Shown in pieces: positions 7,861-15,927 of a DNA stretch of 64,000 nt. This stretch comes from Streptomyces canus 299MFChir4.1 (GTDB lineage: Bacteria > Actinomycetota > Actinomycetes > Streptomycetales > Streptomycetaceae), in contig NZ_KB911595.1 in assembly GCF_000383615.1 (NCBI RefSeq), forward strand, positions 1 to 64,000. Reading direction: 5' to 3'. The notes under the pieces were generated by a model that saw only the letters and a list, made by a program, of their open reading frames with translations, was not told the origin of the DNA and searched no databases. The translations under genes were made by a program, and so were the position numbers. How positions within the stretch are numbered: the first letter of the stretch is position 1; each line of letters begins with the position of its first letter.

Positions 7861-9220
7861 CTCCAAGGACCTCAGCCGCACCGCGTACGACCACCTGTGG
7901 ATGCACTTCACCCGCATGTCCTCGTACGAGAACTCCCCGGTCCCGACCATCGTCCGGGGCGAGGGCACCTACATCTACGACGACAAGGGCAAGCGCTACC
8001 TGGACGGTCTCGCGGGCCTGTTCGTGGTCCAGGCCGGCCACGGGCGCGTCGAACTCGCCGAGGCTGCGTTCAAGCAGGCGCAGGAACTGGCGTTCTTCCC
8101 GGTATGGTCCTACGCCCACCCGAAGGCCGTCGAGCTCGCGGAGCGCCTCGCGCAGCACGCGCCCGGCGACCTCAACAAGGTCTTCTTCACGACCGGTGGC
8201 GGCGAGGCGGTCGAGACCGCCTGGAAGCTCGCCAAGCAGTACTTCAAGCTCACCGGCAAGCCGACCAAGTACAAGGTCATCTCCCGCGCGGTCGCCTACC
8301 ACGGCACCCCGCAGGGCGCCCTGTCCATCACCGGTCTGCCGGCCCTCAAGGCCCCGTTCGAGCCGCTGGTCCCGGGCGCCCACAAGGTCCCGAACACCAA
8401 CATCTACCGCGCCCCGATCCACGGCGACGACCCCGAGGCGTACGGCCGCTGGGCCGCCGACCAGATCGAGCAGCAGATCCTCTTCGAGGGCCCGGACACC
8501 GTCGCCGCGGTCTTCCTGGAGCCGGTCCAGAACGCGGGCGGCTGCTTCCCGCCTCCGCCCGGCTACTTCCAGCGGGTGCGCGAGATCTGCGACCAGTACG
8601 ACGTGCTGCTGGTCTCCGACGAGGTCATCTGCGCCTTCGGCCGCCTCGGAACCATGTTCGCCTGCGACAAGTTCGACTACGTCCCGGACATGATCACCTG
8701 CGCCAAGGGCATGACCTCGGGCTACTCCCCGATCGGCGCCTGCATCATCTCCGACCGCCTGGCCGAGCCGTTCTACAAGGGCGACAACACCTTCCTGCAC
8801 GGCTACACCTTCGGCGGCCACCCCGTGTCGGCCGCGGTGGGCCTGGCCAACCTCGACCTGTTCGAGCGCGAGAACCTCAACCAGCACGTCCTCGACAACG
8901 AGGGCGCCTTCCGCGCCACCCTGGAGAAGCTGCACGACCTGCCGATCGTCGGCGACGTCCGCGGCAACGGCTTCTTCTACGGCATCGAGCTGGTCAAGGA
9001 CAAGGTGACCAAGGAGTCCTTCAACGACGAGGAGACCGAGCGCGTCCTGTACGGCTTCCTCTCCAAGGCGCTGTACGACAACGGCCTGTACTGCCGTGCC
9101 GACGACCGCGGCGACCCGGTCGTCCAGCTCGCCCCGCCGCTGATCTCCGACCAGGGGACCTTCGACGAGATCGAGCAGATCCTGCGCGCGACCCTCACCG
9201 AGGCCTGGACCAAGCTCTAG
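7856..9220 (+). CDS. Class III PLP-dependent aminotransferase (omega-amine type)
   Basis: The 454-residue fold-type I, class III transaminase has TGGGEAVETAWKLAKQY (cofactor phosphate region), the D-E pair in VSDEVICAFGR and the Schiff-base lysine K284 in CAKGMTSG. Family members move an amino group from putrescine, beta-alanine, GABA or similar amines to pyruvate or 2-oxoglutarate. With the neighbouring Lrp regulator and aldehyde dehydrogenase, polyamine or GABA catabolism is the best guess. The GTG start lies 19 bases after the regulator stop, so the two probably share a transcript. The exact amine is not deducible. Confidence 0.87.
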   Translation: MSSKDLSRTAYDHLWMHFTRMSSYENSPVPTIVRGEGTYIYDDKGKRYLDGLAGLFVVQAGHGRVELAEAAFKQAQELAFFPVWSYAHPKAVELAERLAQHAPGDLNKVFFTTGGGEAVETAWKLAKQYFKLTGKPTKYKVISRAVAYHGTPQGALSITGLPALKAPFEPLVPGAHKVPNTNIYRAPIHGDDPEAYGRWAADQIEQQILFEGPDTVAAVFLEPVQNAGGCFPPPPGYFQRVREICDQYDVLLVSDEVICAFGRLGTMFACDKFDYVPDMITCAKGMTSGYSPIGACIISDRLAEPFYKGDNTFLHGYTFGGHPVSAAVGLANLDLFERENLNQHVLDNEGAFRATLEKLHDLPIVGDVRGNGFFYGIELVKDKVTKESFNDEETERVLYGFLSKALYDNGLYCRADDRGDPVVQLAPPLISDQGTFDEIEQILRATLTEAWTKL

Positions 9221-9257
9221 CCCCCGGTTCCGGCCCCCGGCGATTGAGCGGCTCACG

Positions 9258-9304
9258 CGGCCCGGGGTGCGTCCGTCCGAGTGACAGGCACGCACCCCGG
9301 GCCG
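9258..9304. terminator. Strong hairpin terminator after the aminotransferase
   Basis: A perfect 15-bp stem (CGGCCCGGGGTGCGT at 9258-9272 with its complement at 9290-9304) and a 17-base loop, 37 bases after the stop codon. Confidence 0.75.
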
Positions 9305-9423
9305 TGTGCTGTACGGCGTCCCGCCCCCGCCTCCCTAGCGTGCCTGGTAACCGATCGGCCCTGCTTTCGTTCCCCCGCTCGGGGGATTGCAAGGCACAAC
9401 GGACCAGAACGAGGTGTACGCCC

Positions 9424-10164
9424 ATGGAGGCCCCGCCGGACAACGATGTGCTCTGGGCACGCTCCCTGCACTTCACCCACCGCGACGGCTCACCGGCGCT
9501 CCAGGGTGTGTCCCTCGGAGTGCGCGAGGGAGAGATCCTCGCCGTCAGCGGGCCGCGCGGCAGCGGCAAGACCGCACTGCTCAGATGCCTGTCGGGACTC
9601 GCCCCGGCCCAGCGCGGCGAGGTCTGGTTCAACAGCGTGCCCGTGCACACCATGGGCCCGATGACCCGTGAGCGCCTGCGCCGTGACCGCTTCGGCTGGA
9701 TCGACCCGGCCCCGGTGCTCGTCCCGGAGCTCAACGCCTGGGAGAACGCCGCCCTCCCCCTCATGCTGCGCGGCACCGGTCGCCGGCGCGCCAGGACGGC
9801 CGCCCTGGAGTGGCTGGAGCGCCTCGACATCGGCGACCGGACGCGCTGCCGCCCGCACGAGCTGACCCAGTCCGAACGCCAGCGCGTCTGCGTCGCCCGC
9901 GCCCTGGCCCCGGCCCCGTCGGTCCTGTTCGCGGACGAACCGACGGCCCCGCTGTACCGGGCGGACCGCGCCCACGTCCTGCGCACGCTCACGACGGCCG
10001 CCCGCTCCCACGGCATCACCGTGGTCCTGGCGACGCACGACCCCGACACCGCAGCCCTGGCGGACCGCACGGTCACCCTCCTGGACGGACGCCGGGTGAA
10101 CACCGTGCACCTGCCCCCGATGGCCGACTCGGAAGGCCGTACCGCGTGCTCGCTCTCCGTCTGA
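9424..10164 (+). CDS. ABC transporter ATP-binding protein
   Basis: This 246-residue ATPase of the LolD/MacB type has Walker A GPRGSGKT (residues 43-50), a strongly altered signature (ELTQSERQRV instead of LSGGQ), Walker B VLFADEPT and the switch His in ATHD. The altered signature, and PLYRAD where the D-loop is normally SALD, suggest reduced or specialised ATPase activity. It overlaps the next gene, a membrane protein, by 19 bases. The pair probably forms an exporter or a mechanotransmission complex. The ATG at 9424 has GAGGTG upstream. Confidence 0.82.
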   Translation: MEAPPDNDVLWARSLHFTHRDGSPALQGVSLGVREGEILAVSGPRGSGKTALLRCLSGLAPAQRGEVWFNSVPVHTMGPMTRERLRRDRFGWIDPAPVLVPELNAWENAALPLMLRGTGRRRARTAALEWLERLDIGDRTRCRPHELTQSERQRVCVARALAPAPSVLFADEPTAPLYRADRAHVLRTLTTAARSHGITVVLATHDPDTAALADRTVTLLDGRRVNTVHLPPMADSEGRTACSLSV

Positions 10165-11537
10165 CCCGGGGCGCCCGTCCCGCCGTACAGCTGCGCCGCC
10201 TCCTGGTGGCCCTCGCGTCGGCGGGCACGGGCTTCCTCCTCCTGTGCACCCTCGGCCACGCGATCAGCCACCCCGAGGACGCGTCGGGCGCCGTCCTGCG
10301 CCTGGCGTGGTGCCTGACCCCGCTGGCGGCGACGGTCCACTTCGCCCTGGCGGTCGCCCGCACCGACCCGGGCACCCGTCCCCGCCCGGGTCTCGCGGCG
10401 ATCGGCCTCGGCCCGGCCCGCCTGATGGCCGTCACGGCCGCGACGACGGCCCTCTCGTGCACCCTCGGCTCGATGCTGGCGCTGCTCTTCTTCCTCCATC
10501 TGCGGGGCGACCTGACGGGTATGCCCTTCGACGGAGCGGCGGCGGACTTCCTGGCCGCGGACGCCCCCCTCCCGTTGCCGGCGGCCCTGACCCTGCTGGG
10601 CCTGGTCCCGGCGATCGCCTCCGTGACGGTGGGACTCGTGCTGCGGCCACGGGACGACAGGCCGGCGGCGGCGAAGAGGGAGGCGCGGTCGTACGGCCGC
10701 TTCGGGGCGTACGGCAGGACGGCCGCCGGGGAGCCCTTCGGGGCGTACGGCCGCTTCCGCGCGCGCCGGACGGCGGGAGAGCCCGCCGAAGACCGTAACG
10801 CCGCTGCGGTGGCTCACGAGCCGAAGCGGGCCGGCACCCCGTCGGCTCGGGTCGGCGAGGACGTCCCCGCAGGACCGCCCGCCGAGGACGGCCGGACCGA
10901 CGACCTCGACCCAGCGGTCCTTCCCTCCCCCAAGGAGGCACCCAAGGGGCTCCCCTGGGGCGTCGCGGTCCTCGCCGCCGGTCTGGCCGTGGAGGCCTAC
11001 GCCAACCGTCAGGGCACCGACCCCGCCGCCCCTCTCCCCGGCGGCCTCGCGGGCACCCCCTCCGTCCTCGTCGGCTGGCTCCTGACCGCCGTGGGCCTGG
11101 CGATCGCCGGACCCGGTCTCACCCACCTCTGCGGCCGTCTCCTCCAGTCCACCCGGCCAGGCGCCCTCCGCCTCCTCGCCGGAAGGGTCCTCATGGCGGA
11201 GGCCACCCGTATCGGCCGCCCATTGGGCATCGTCTGCGCGGTGGCCTCCGGCACCTACGCGATGACCACCCTGTACGACGGCACGGGCCCGGAGGTGGGC
11301 CCCCTCACCACCCTGGGCCTGGCCCTCGTGACGAGCTGCACCATCGCCACACTGCTCACCGCCGCCGTGGAGGCGAAGCACGCGAGGTCGCACACCACGG
11401 CCGCGCTCGTCCGCCTCGGCGCCCCCGCGACGATGCTCCGCAGCGCGGCGGCCCTCCGCGCCGGCGCCCTGCTGGCCCTCTTCGGCCCGCTGACCCTGGT
11501 CGTGGCCGAGCTGGCGGCGCTCCCGCTGACCGGCTGA
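10146..11537 (+). CDS. ABC-type membrane protein partner (permease-like)
   Basis: The 463-residue protein has several hydrophobic segments (near residues 18-40, 55-70, 90-120, 140-165, 255-275, 295-320, 365-385, 395-415 and 435-460), fitting a permease paired with the upstream ATPase. Between about residues 175 and 255 is a hydrophilic, arginine/proline-rich loop with a repeated FGAYGR motif and charged linker, unusual for an FtsX-type permease. The GTG start at 10146 lies inside the end of the ATPase gene. Substrate unknown. Confidence 0.7.
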   Translation: MLALRLTRGARPAVQLRRLLVALASAGTGFLLLCTLGHAISHPEDASGAVLRLAWCLTPLAATVHFALAVARTDPGTRPRPGLAAIGLGPARLMAVTAATTALSCTLGSMLALLFFLHLRGDLTGMPFDGAAADFLAADAPLPLPAALTLLGLVPAIASVTVGLVLRPRDDRPAAAKREARSYGRFGAYGRTAAGEPFGAYGRFRARRTAGEPAEDRNAAAVAHEPKRAGTPSARVGEDVPAGPPAEDGRTDDLDPAVLPSPKEAPKGLPWGVAVLAAGLAVEAYANRQGTDPAAPLPGGLAGTPSVLVGWLLTAVGLAIAGPGLTHLCGRLLQSTRPGALRLLAGRVLMAEATRIGRPLGIVCAVASGTYAMTTLYDGTGPEVGPLTTLGLALVTSCTIATLLTAAVEAKHARSHTTAALVRLGAPATMLRSAAALRAGALLALFGPLTLVVAELAALPLTG

Positions 11538-11619
11538 AGAAAAGGCCCGCGGCAGCGATGAGTTCCGCCGACCCCGCCCGTCTACCCCGCGTACAGCACG
11601 CACCCGATGGGAGACTCCG

Positions 11620-12039
11620 ATGACCGCGCCTGCCTATCAGCAGATGATCTTCGTCAACCTGCCCGTGAACGACCTCGACGCCTCGAAGAAGTTCTACACG
11701 GGGCTCGGCTACACGCTCAACGAACAGTTCAGCGACGACAAGGCGGCCTCGGTCGTGATCAGCGAGACGATCGTCGCGATGCTGCTCACGAAGCCGTTCT
11801 ACGCGACGTTCACCAAGAAGGAGATCGCGGACCCGACGAAGACCAGCCAGGTGCTGCTCTGCCTGAGCGCCGAGAGCCGCGCGAAGGTGGACGAACTGGT
11901 CGAGAGGGCCGTCGCCGCGGGGGGTACGGCCAACGACGACGTGCAGGACCAGGGATTCATGTACGGCCGTTCCTTCAACGACCTGGACGGCCACGGCTGG
12001 GAGGTGGTGTGGATGGACCCGGCGGCGATCCAGGGCTGA
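11620..12039 (+). CDS. VOC (glyoxalase/bleomycin-resistance) family protein
   Basis: The 139-residue protein has two beta-alpha-beta-beta-beta modules. It starts MIFVNLPVNDLDASKKFYTGLGY and ends DLDGHGWEVVWMDP, typical of the PhnB/YaeR-like VOC group. A metal-binding role is possible; the reaction is unknown. GGGAGA lies 6 bases before the ATG. Confidence 0.8.
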   Translation: MTAPAYQQMIFVNLPVNDLDASKKFYTGLGYTLNEQFSDDKAASVVISETIVAMLLTKPFYATFTKKEIADPTKTSQVLLCLSAESRAKVDELVERAVAAGGTANDDVQDQGFMYGRSFNDLDGHGWEVVWMDPAAIQG

Positions 12040-12075
12040 CCCCCGGGCCGGAATCCGGCGTGCGAGCATGGGCGG

Positions 12076-13197
12076 GTGCAGACGAGTCCCGCCCACGCGG
12101 CACACCACGACGACCGTGAGATCGAGACGCTGGAGGAGTTCGACGCGGTCGTACCGGCCCGCGGCACCCTCACCGGCTTCCGGGTCCAGTCCGTCGATCT
12201 GACGGACCGGACACGAGAGTTGCTGGCCACCGACACCTCGGGCGCCGTGTTCCTCGGCTGCCCGATGCGGGAGAACGCCGCGGAGAAGCTCCGCGCGGAC
12301 GGCGCGCTGGTCTTCCCGCCCGTCCCCCACCTGCCCTTCGATCCGTACCGCGGACTGCTGTACTCCCCCGACGAGTTGTTCGACGGGCTGGAGAAGGGCT
12401 ACGAGCAGACTCCCGACGCCCTGGCCTACGCCTGGTTCCAGCGGACCAGGGCCGACGGGGACATATACGCGTCGACGCTCCGCGCCCTGCACGACGACGC
12501 CGTCTCCGACGCCCTCGACGAACTCCTGCGCGGCGCCCGGGTCGTGGGCGTGATGGGCGGCCACGCGATGGCCCGCGGGACACGCGAATACGCCGGTGCC
12601 GCCCGCCTGGGCCGCGAACTGGCCCGCGCCGGGTTCACCGTGGCCACCGGCGGCGGTCCGGGCGCGATGGAGGCGGCCAACCTGGGCGCCTACGCGGCCC
12701 CCTTCGAGGACTCCATGCTCGACGAGGCGTGCCAACTCCTCGCCGCGGCACCGTCGTTCACGCCCTCGATCACCGACTGGGCGCGCGCCGCCTTCGACGT
12801 CCGCGCCCGCCGGCCCCGGGGCGGCCTTTCCGTCGGCATCCCGACCTGGTTCTACGGGCACGAGCCGCCGAACGCCTTCGCCTCGCGCATCGCCAAGTAC
12901 TTCGCGAACGCCACCCGCGAGGACGGTCTGCTCGCCCGCTCGAACGCGGGCGTGGTCTTCCTGCCGGGCGCCGCAGGCACCGTGCAGGAGATCTTCGACA
13001 ACGCGACGCCCAACTACTACGAGTCGCGCGGCGAACCCACGCCGATGGTCCTCGTCGACCGCGTCCACTGGACCGAGAAGCTGCCCACCTGGCCGCTGCT
13101 CCAGGCGCTCGCGCGGGAGAGGTCGATGGAGTCCCGAATCGCCCTGGTTGACCGGATCGAGGACGCTCCGGCGGCGCTGAAACGTCTCTCTGTGTAA
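12076..13197 (+). CDS. LOG-family (lysine decarboxylase-like Rossmann) protein, long form
   Basis: The 373-residue protein has the LOG nucleotide-binding motif GGGPGAMEAANLG near residue 195 and a PGAAGTVQE motif near 297, matching the PGGxGTxxE signature of cytokinin-riboside 5'-monophosphate phosphoribohydrolases. It is about twice the length of the small LOG enzymes, with an added N-terminal domain of about 150 residues. Members may hydrolyse nucleotide 5'-monophosphates to a free base and ribose phosphate; the substrate here is unknown. GTG start at 12076. Confidence 0.75.
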   Translation: MQTSPAHAAHHDDREIETLEEFDAVVPARGTLTGFRVQSVDLTDRTRELLATDTSGAVFLGCPMRENAAEKLRADGALVFPPVPHLPFDPYRGLLYSPDELFDGLEKGYEQTPDALAYAWFQRTRADGDIYASTLRALHDDAVSDALDELLRGARVVGVMGGHAMARGTREYAGAARLGRELARAGFTVATGGGPGAMEAANLGAYAAPFEDSMLDEACQLLAAAPSFTPSITDWARAAFDVRARRPRGGLSVGIPTWFYGHEPPNAFASRIAKYFANATREDGLLARSNAGVVFLPGAAGTVQEIFDNATPNYYESRGEPTPMVLVDRVHWTEKLPTWPLLQALARERSMESRIALVDRIEDAPAALKRLSV

Positions 13198-13279
13198 TAA
13201 AATGGCAAAGCCAACGGTTGTAGGGCGTCTACACGTTGACACTTCTTATGCAGCGCTTATAGACCTGTGAGACTCGTGG

Positions 13280-13304
13280 GGACGGTGATGACGCGTCACC
13301 GTCC
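13280..13304. promoter_or_regulatory. Perfect inverted repeat upstream of the sortase substrate gene
   Basis: GGACGGTGA and TCACCGTCC flank a 7-base centre, 34 bases before the LAETG protein start and 82 after the LOG gene stop. It may be a terminator for the upstream gene (TTTC follows) or a structured 5' leader or operator. Confidence 0.5.
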
Positions 13305-13338
13305 TTTCAACCCCCCGCATTTGCGCACCCCGTGAAGG

Positions 13339-14037
13339 ATGAACGTGGCATTCACGCCCATATCCCGCCGCACCTCCCGCGCCGCGCGCTTCCTCGGCGT
13401 CGCCGCCGCCTCGACCGCGATCGTGCTCGGCGCCTCCGGCAACGCCCTTGCCTGCAACATCAACGAGTTCTCCGCCGAAGCCAAGTGCGACGGCGAAAAG
13501 GGCATCATCACCGTGACTGACGTGGACAAGTCCGGTGTCGAGGCCACCGTCTCTGTGTACCTGCAGAACAACGGCGCCGACGCCAAGAAGGTCGGCGAGC
13601 AGACGGTGAAGGGTTCCAAGGACGGCACCACCATCACCTTCCAGGAGGACTGGGCGCCCAACGCCGAGTACCGCATCCACGTGGAAGCCCTGCCCTACAT
13701 CAAGGGCGAGGACATCAAGACCAACCTGATCACCCCGGCGACCGCCTGCAAGACCGAGGACACGCCGACCCCGACGCCGACGCCCACCCCGTCGGACTCC
13801 GCCAGCACTCCGGCCGAGGAGTCCCCGACCCCGACCCCGTCGGCCTCCGAGGGCACCACCGCTCCGGCGACCGTCGAGAGCAACGCCCCGTCGCCCGCGG
13901 CCGGCGACTCCAACCTCGCCGAGACCGGTGCGAACTCCAACACCGGCCTGATCGCCGGGATCGCCATCGCCCTGGTCGCCCTCGGCGGCGGCGCGGTGTT
14001 CTTCGGCCTGCGCCGTCGTGGCGCCGGCAGCCGCTGA
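13339..14037 (+). CDS. Sortase-anchored surface protein with LAETG signal
   Basis: A 232-residue secreted protein with a signal peptide (RRTSRAARFLGVAAAS, ending near NALA) and a conserved extracellular domain of about 110 residues that starts and ends with cysteines (ACNINEFS, TACKTED). A Pro/Thr/Ser-rich wall-spanning region (repeated TPTP) follows, then the sorting signal LAETG with a hydrophobic helix and RRRGAGSR tail. LAxTG is the motif used by class E sortases of Streptomyces, so the protein is probably linked to peptidoglycan. The function of the globular domain is unknown. Confidence 0.87.
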   Translation: MNVAFTPISRRTSRAARFLGVAAASTAIVLGASGNALACNINEFSAEAKCDGEKGIITVTDVDKSGVEATVSVYLQNNGADAKKVGEQTVKGSKDGTTITFQEDWAPNAEYRIHVEALPYIKGEDIKTNLITPATACKTEDTPTPTPTPTPSDSASTPAEESPTPTPSASEGTTAPATVESNAPSPAAGDSNLAETGANSNTGLIAGIAIALVALGGGAVFFGLRRRGAGSR

Positions 14038-14058
14038 CGCCGTAGCTGATCGACCGTT

Positions 14059-14089
14059 GTGGCCCGTCCCCGGTGTGGGGGCGGGCCAC
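14059..14089. terminator. Bidirectional terminator hairpin
   Basis: A stem of 13 pairs (one G-T) between 14059-14071 and 14077-14089 with a 5-base loop. It sits in the 62-base gap between convergent genes. Confidence 0.75.
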
Positions 14090-14099
14090 AGCCACGACC

Positions 14100-14876
14100 T
14101 CACCCGAACGTGGCCCGCTCCAGCCAGAAGTCCAGCAGCTCCCGCTCCCCGAGCACTTCCAACTCCGGGCTGTCCAGGGGCAGTCGCCGGTAGAAGGCGA
14201 GCAGGACGGCGGTCAGCGGGCCGCGCAGCGCGACGGTCGCCTTCTCGTGCCCGGGCCGCCGGACGATGACGTCCTCGGTGAGTTCGACCACCGTCCCCCA
14301 CGTTCCGTCGGTGGCGTGCAGGTGGATGCTGCGGCCGGGGCCGCGCAGCTCCCTCGCCGCGTCGTGCGGCATGGTCCGCTGCGCGAACTCGACGATCTGG
14401 AGCCACTCGTCGATCGCGTCGGCGGCGATGTCCGCAGCGACCTCGTACGGCTGCCCGGCGGCGAGCGCGGCGTCGGCGCGGTGGATCGTGAGTTCGTGGG
14501 TCATCCTGCGGGCCCAGAAACCCGAGGTCGGAATCCCGGCCCAGGACCACACCTCGGCGTCGGGGCCGGCCTCCCGGAGCGTGGCGACGAGCAGGTCACC
14601 GGTCTCGGCGAGCCACGCGTCGAGCTCAGCCGCGTTCCCGGGCCCCTCCCCCAAGGGCACCCGGTCCTCGGGCACCGCCTCCCGCGCCCGGGTCCGCACC
14701 ATCGACTCCGCCCAGCGCAGGGCGCCCCCGGTGTGCCGCACCAGCCGCTCCATCGACCAGTCCGGGCAGGTGGGCACGGTGGCGGACAGGTCGGCCCCGG
14801 AGGTCACCACGGTCCTCAGCAGGCCGACCTGGTGGGCGATCTCGTCGCAGTAGCGGTCGTGCGGGAGCAGGGTCAT
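14100..14876 (-). CDS. Maleylpyruvate isomerase-type (MDMPI/DinB-like) protein
   Basis: The 258-residue protein has the mycothiol-dependent maleylpyruvate isomerase N-terminal fold: TCPDWSMERLVRHTGGALRWAE, and the metal-ligand His in RMTHELTIHRADA. A C-terminal MDMPI domain follows. Actinobacterial members of this family use or resemble mycothiol-dependent enzymes; the substrate is not predictable. The ATG at 14876 fits the domain start, and the frame beyond it is not conserved-looking. Confidence 0.78.
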   Translation of the reverse strand: MTLLPHDRYCDEIAHQVGLLRTVVTSGADLSATVPTCPDWSMERLVRHTGGALRWAESMVRTRAREAVPEDRVPLGEGPGNAAELDAWLAETGDLLVATLREAGPDAEVWSWAGIPTSGFWARRMTHELTIHRADAALAAGQPYEVAADIAADAIDEWLQIVEFAQRTMPHDAARELRGPGRSIHLHATDGTWGTVVELTEDVIVRRPGHEKATVALRGPLTAVLLAFYRRLPLDSPELEVLGERELLDFWLERATFG

Positions 14877-14901
14877 GCCCCGCACTGTAGGTCCGCCCCG
14901 G

Positions 14902-15927
14902 TCAGCCCAGCACGACAATTTCGGCCGCGTCGAACTCCACCCCGACCGCGTCCCCGACCTCCGGAGCCTCGCGCAGCGCACACGCGGCCTCCAACCGCGG
15001 CCCGTCACCTTCCGAGGGGTGCAGTTGTACGGCGACATGCGTGCCCTTGAAGGTGCGTGCGGCGACCGTGCAGCGCAGCCCCTCGCCGGCCGCCACGAGC
15101 CGTACTCCCGCGGGCCGCACCAGTACGCTCCGGGCTCCCTGGGCGGCTCCCGGAGGCACCGGCACCTTCCCCCACGCGGTGTCCGCCGCCTCGCCGGTCA
15201 CCGTCCCGTCGACCACGTTCTCGAAGCCGAGGAAGCGGGCCACGAACTCGTCCGCCGGACGCTGCCAGACCTCAAGTGGCGTGCCGGACTGGGCGATCCG
15301 CCCGTCCCGCATCACCACGACCCGGTCGGCGAGCGCGAAGGCCTCGCCCTGGTCGTGGGTGACCGCGAGCACAGTGGTGCCCAACCGCCCGAACAGCTCC
15401 CGCAGTTCGACGACCAGCCGCTCCCGCAGCGACCGGTCCAGCTGCCCGAGCGGTTCGTCGAGCATCAGCAGCCGGGGCCGCGGGGCGAGCGCCCGGGCCA
15501 GCGCGACCCGCTGCTGTTCACCGCCGGAGAGCGCGGCCACCGCCCGCCGCCCGGCTCCCGGAAGGCCGACGAGGTCGAGCAACTCCCGCACCCGCTCGTC
15601 CTGTTGGCCCTTGCCGGCCCCGTGCATCCGCAGCCCGAAGGCCACGTTGGCGCCCACGTCCCGCTGCGGGAACAGCTGATGGTCCTGGAACATCAGCCCG
15701 ACCCCGCGTCGGTGCGCGGGCACCCCGCCCTGGTCGTGTCCGTCGAGTGACACCCGCCCGGCGTCGAGGGGTTGGAGTCCGGCCACCGCCCGCAGCAGGG
15801 TCGACTTCCCACTGCCACTGGGCCCGAGCACGCACACGATCTCGTGCTCGGCGACCTCGAGACCGACCCCGTCGAGCACGGCCCGGCCGCCGAACCGAAC
15901 CGTCGCGCCCTGGAGACTCAGCAGCAT
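14902..15927 (-). CDS. thiQ: Thiamine ABC transporter ATP-binding protein
   Basis: The 341-residue ATPase has Walker A GPSGSGKST (about 35-43), Q-loop MFQDHQL, signature LSGGEQQR, Walker B LLMLDEP and H-loop VTHDQ, followed by a C-terminal TOBE-like regulatory domain. It is the last gene of thiB-thiP-thiQ; its start shares one base with the thiP stop (TGATG). The thiamine assignment rests on the TPP riboswitch upstream of thiB. Family similarity alone would also fit iron(III) uptake. Confidence 0.85.
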   Translation of the reverse strand: MLLSLQGATVRFGGRAVLDGVGLEVAEHEIVCVLGPSGSGKSTLLRAVAGLQPLDAGRVSLDGHDQGGVPAHRRGVGLMFQDHQLFPQRDVGANVAFGLRMHGAGKGQQDERVRELLDLVGLPGAGRRAVAALSGGEQQRVALARALAPRPRLLMLDEPLGQLDRSLRERLVVELRELFGRLGTTVLAVTHDQGEAFALADRVVVMRDGRIAQSGTPLEVWQRPADEFVARFLGFENVVDGTVTGEAADTAWGKVPVPPGAAQGARSVLVRPAGVRLVAAGEGLRCTVAARTFKGTHVAVQLHPSEGDGPRLEAACALREAPEVGDAVGVEFDAAEIVVLG

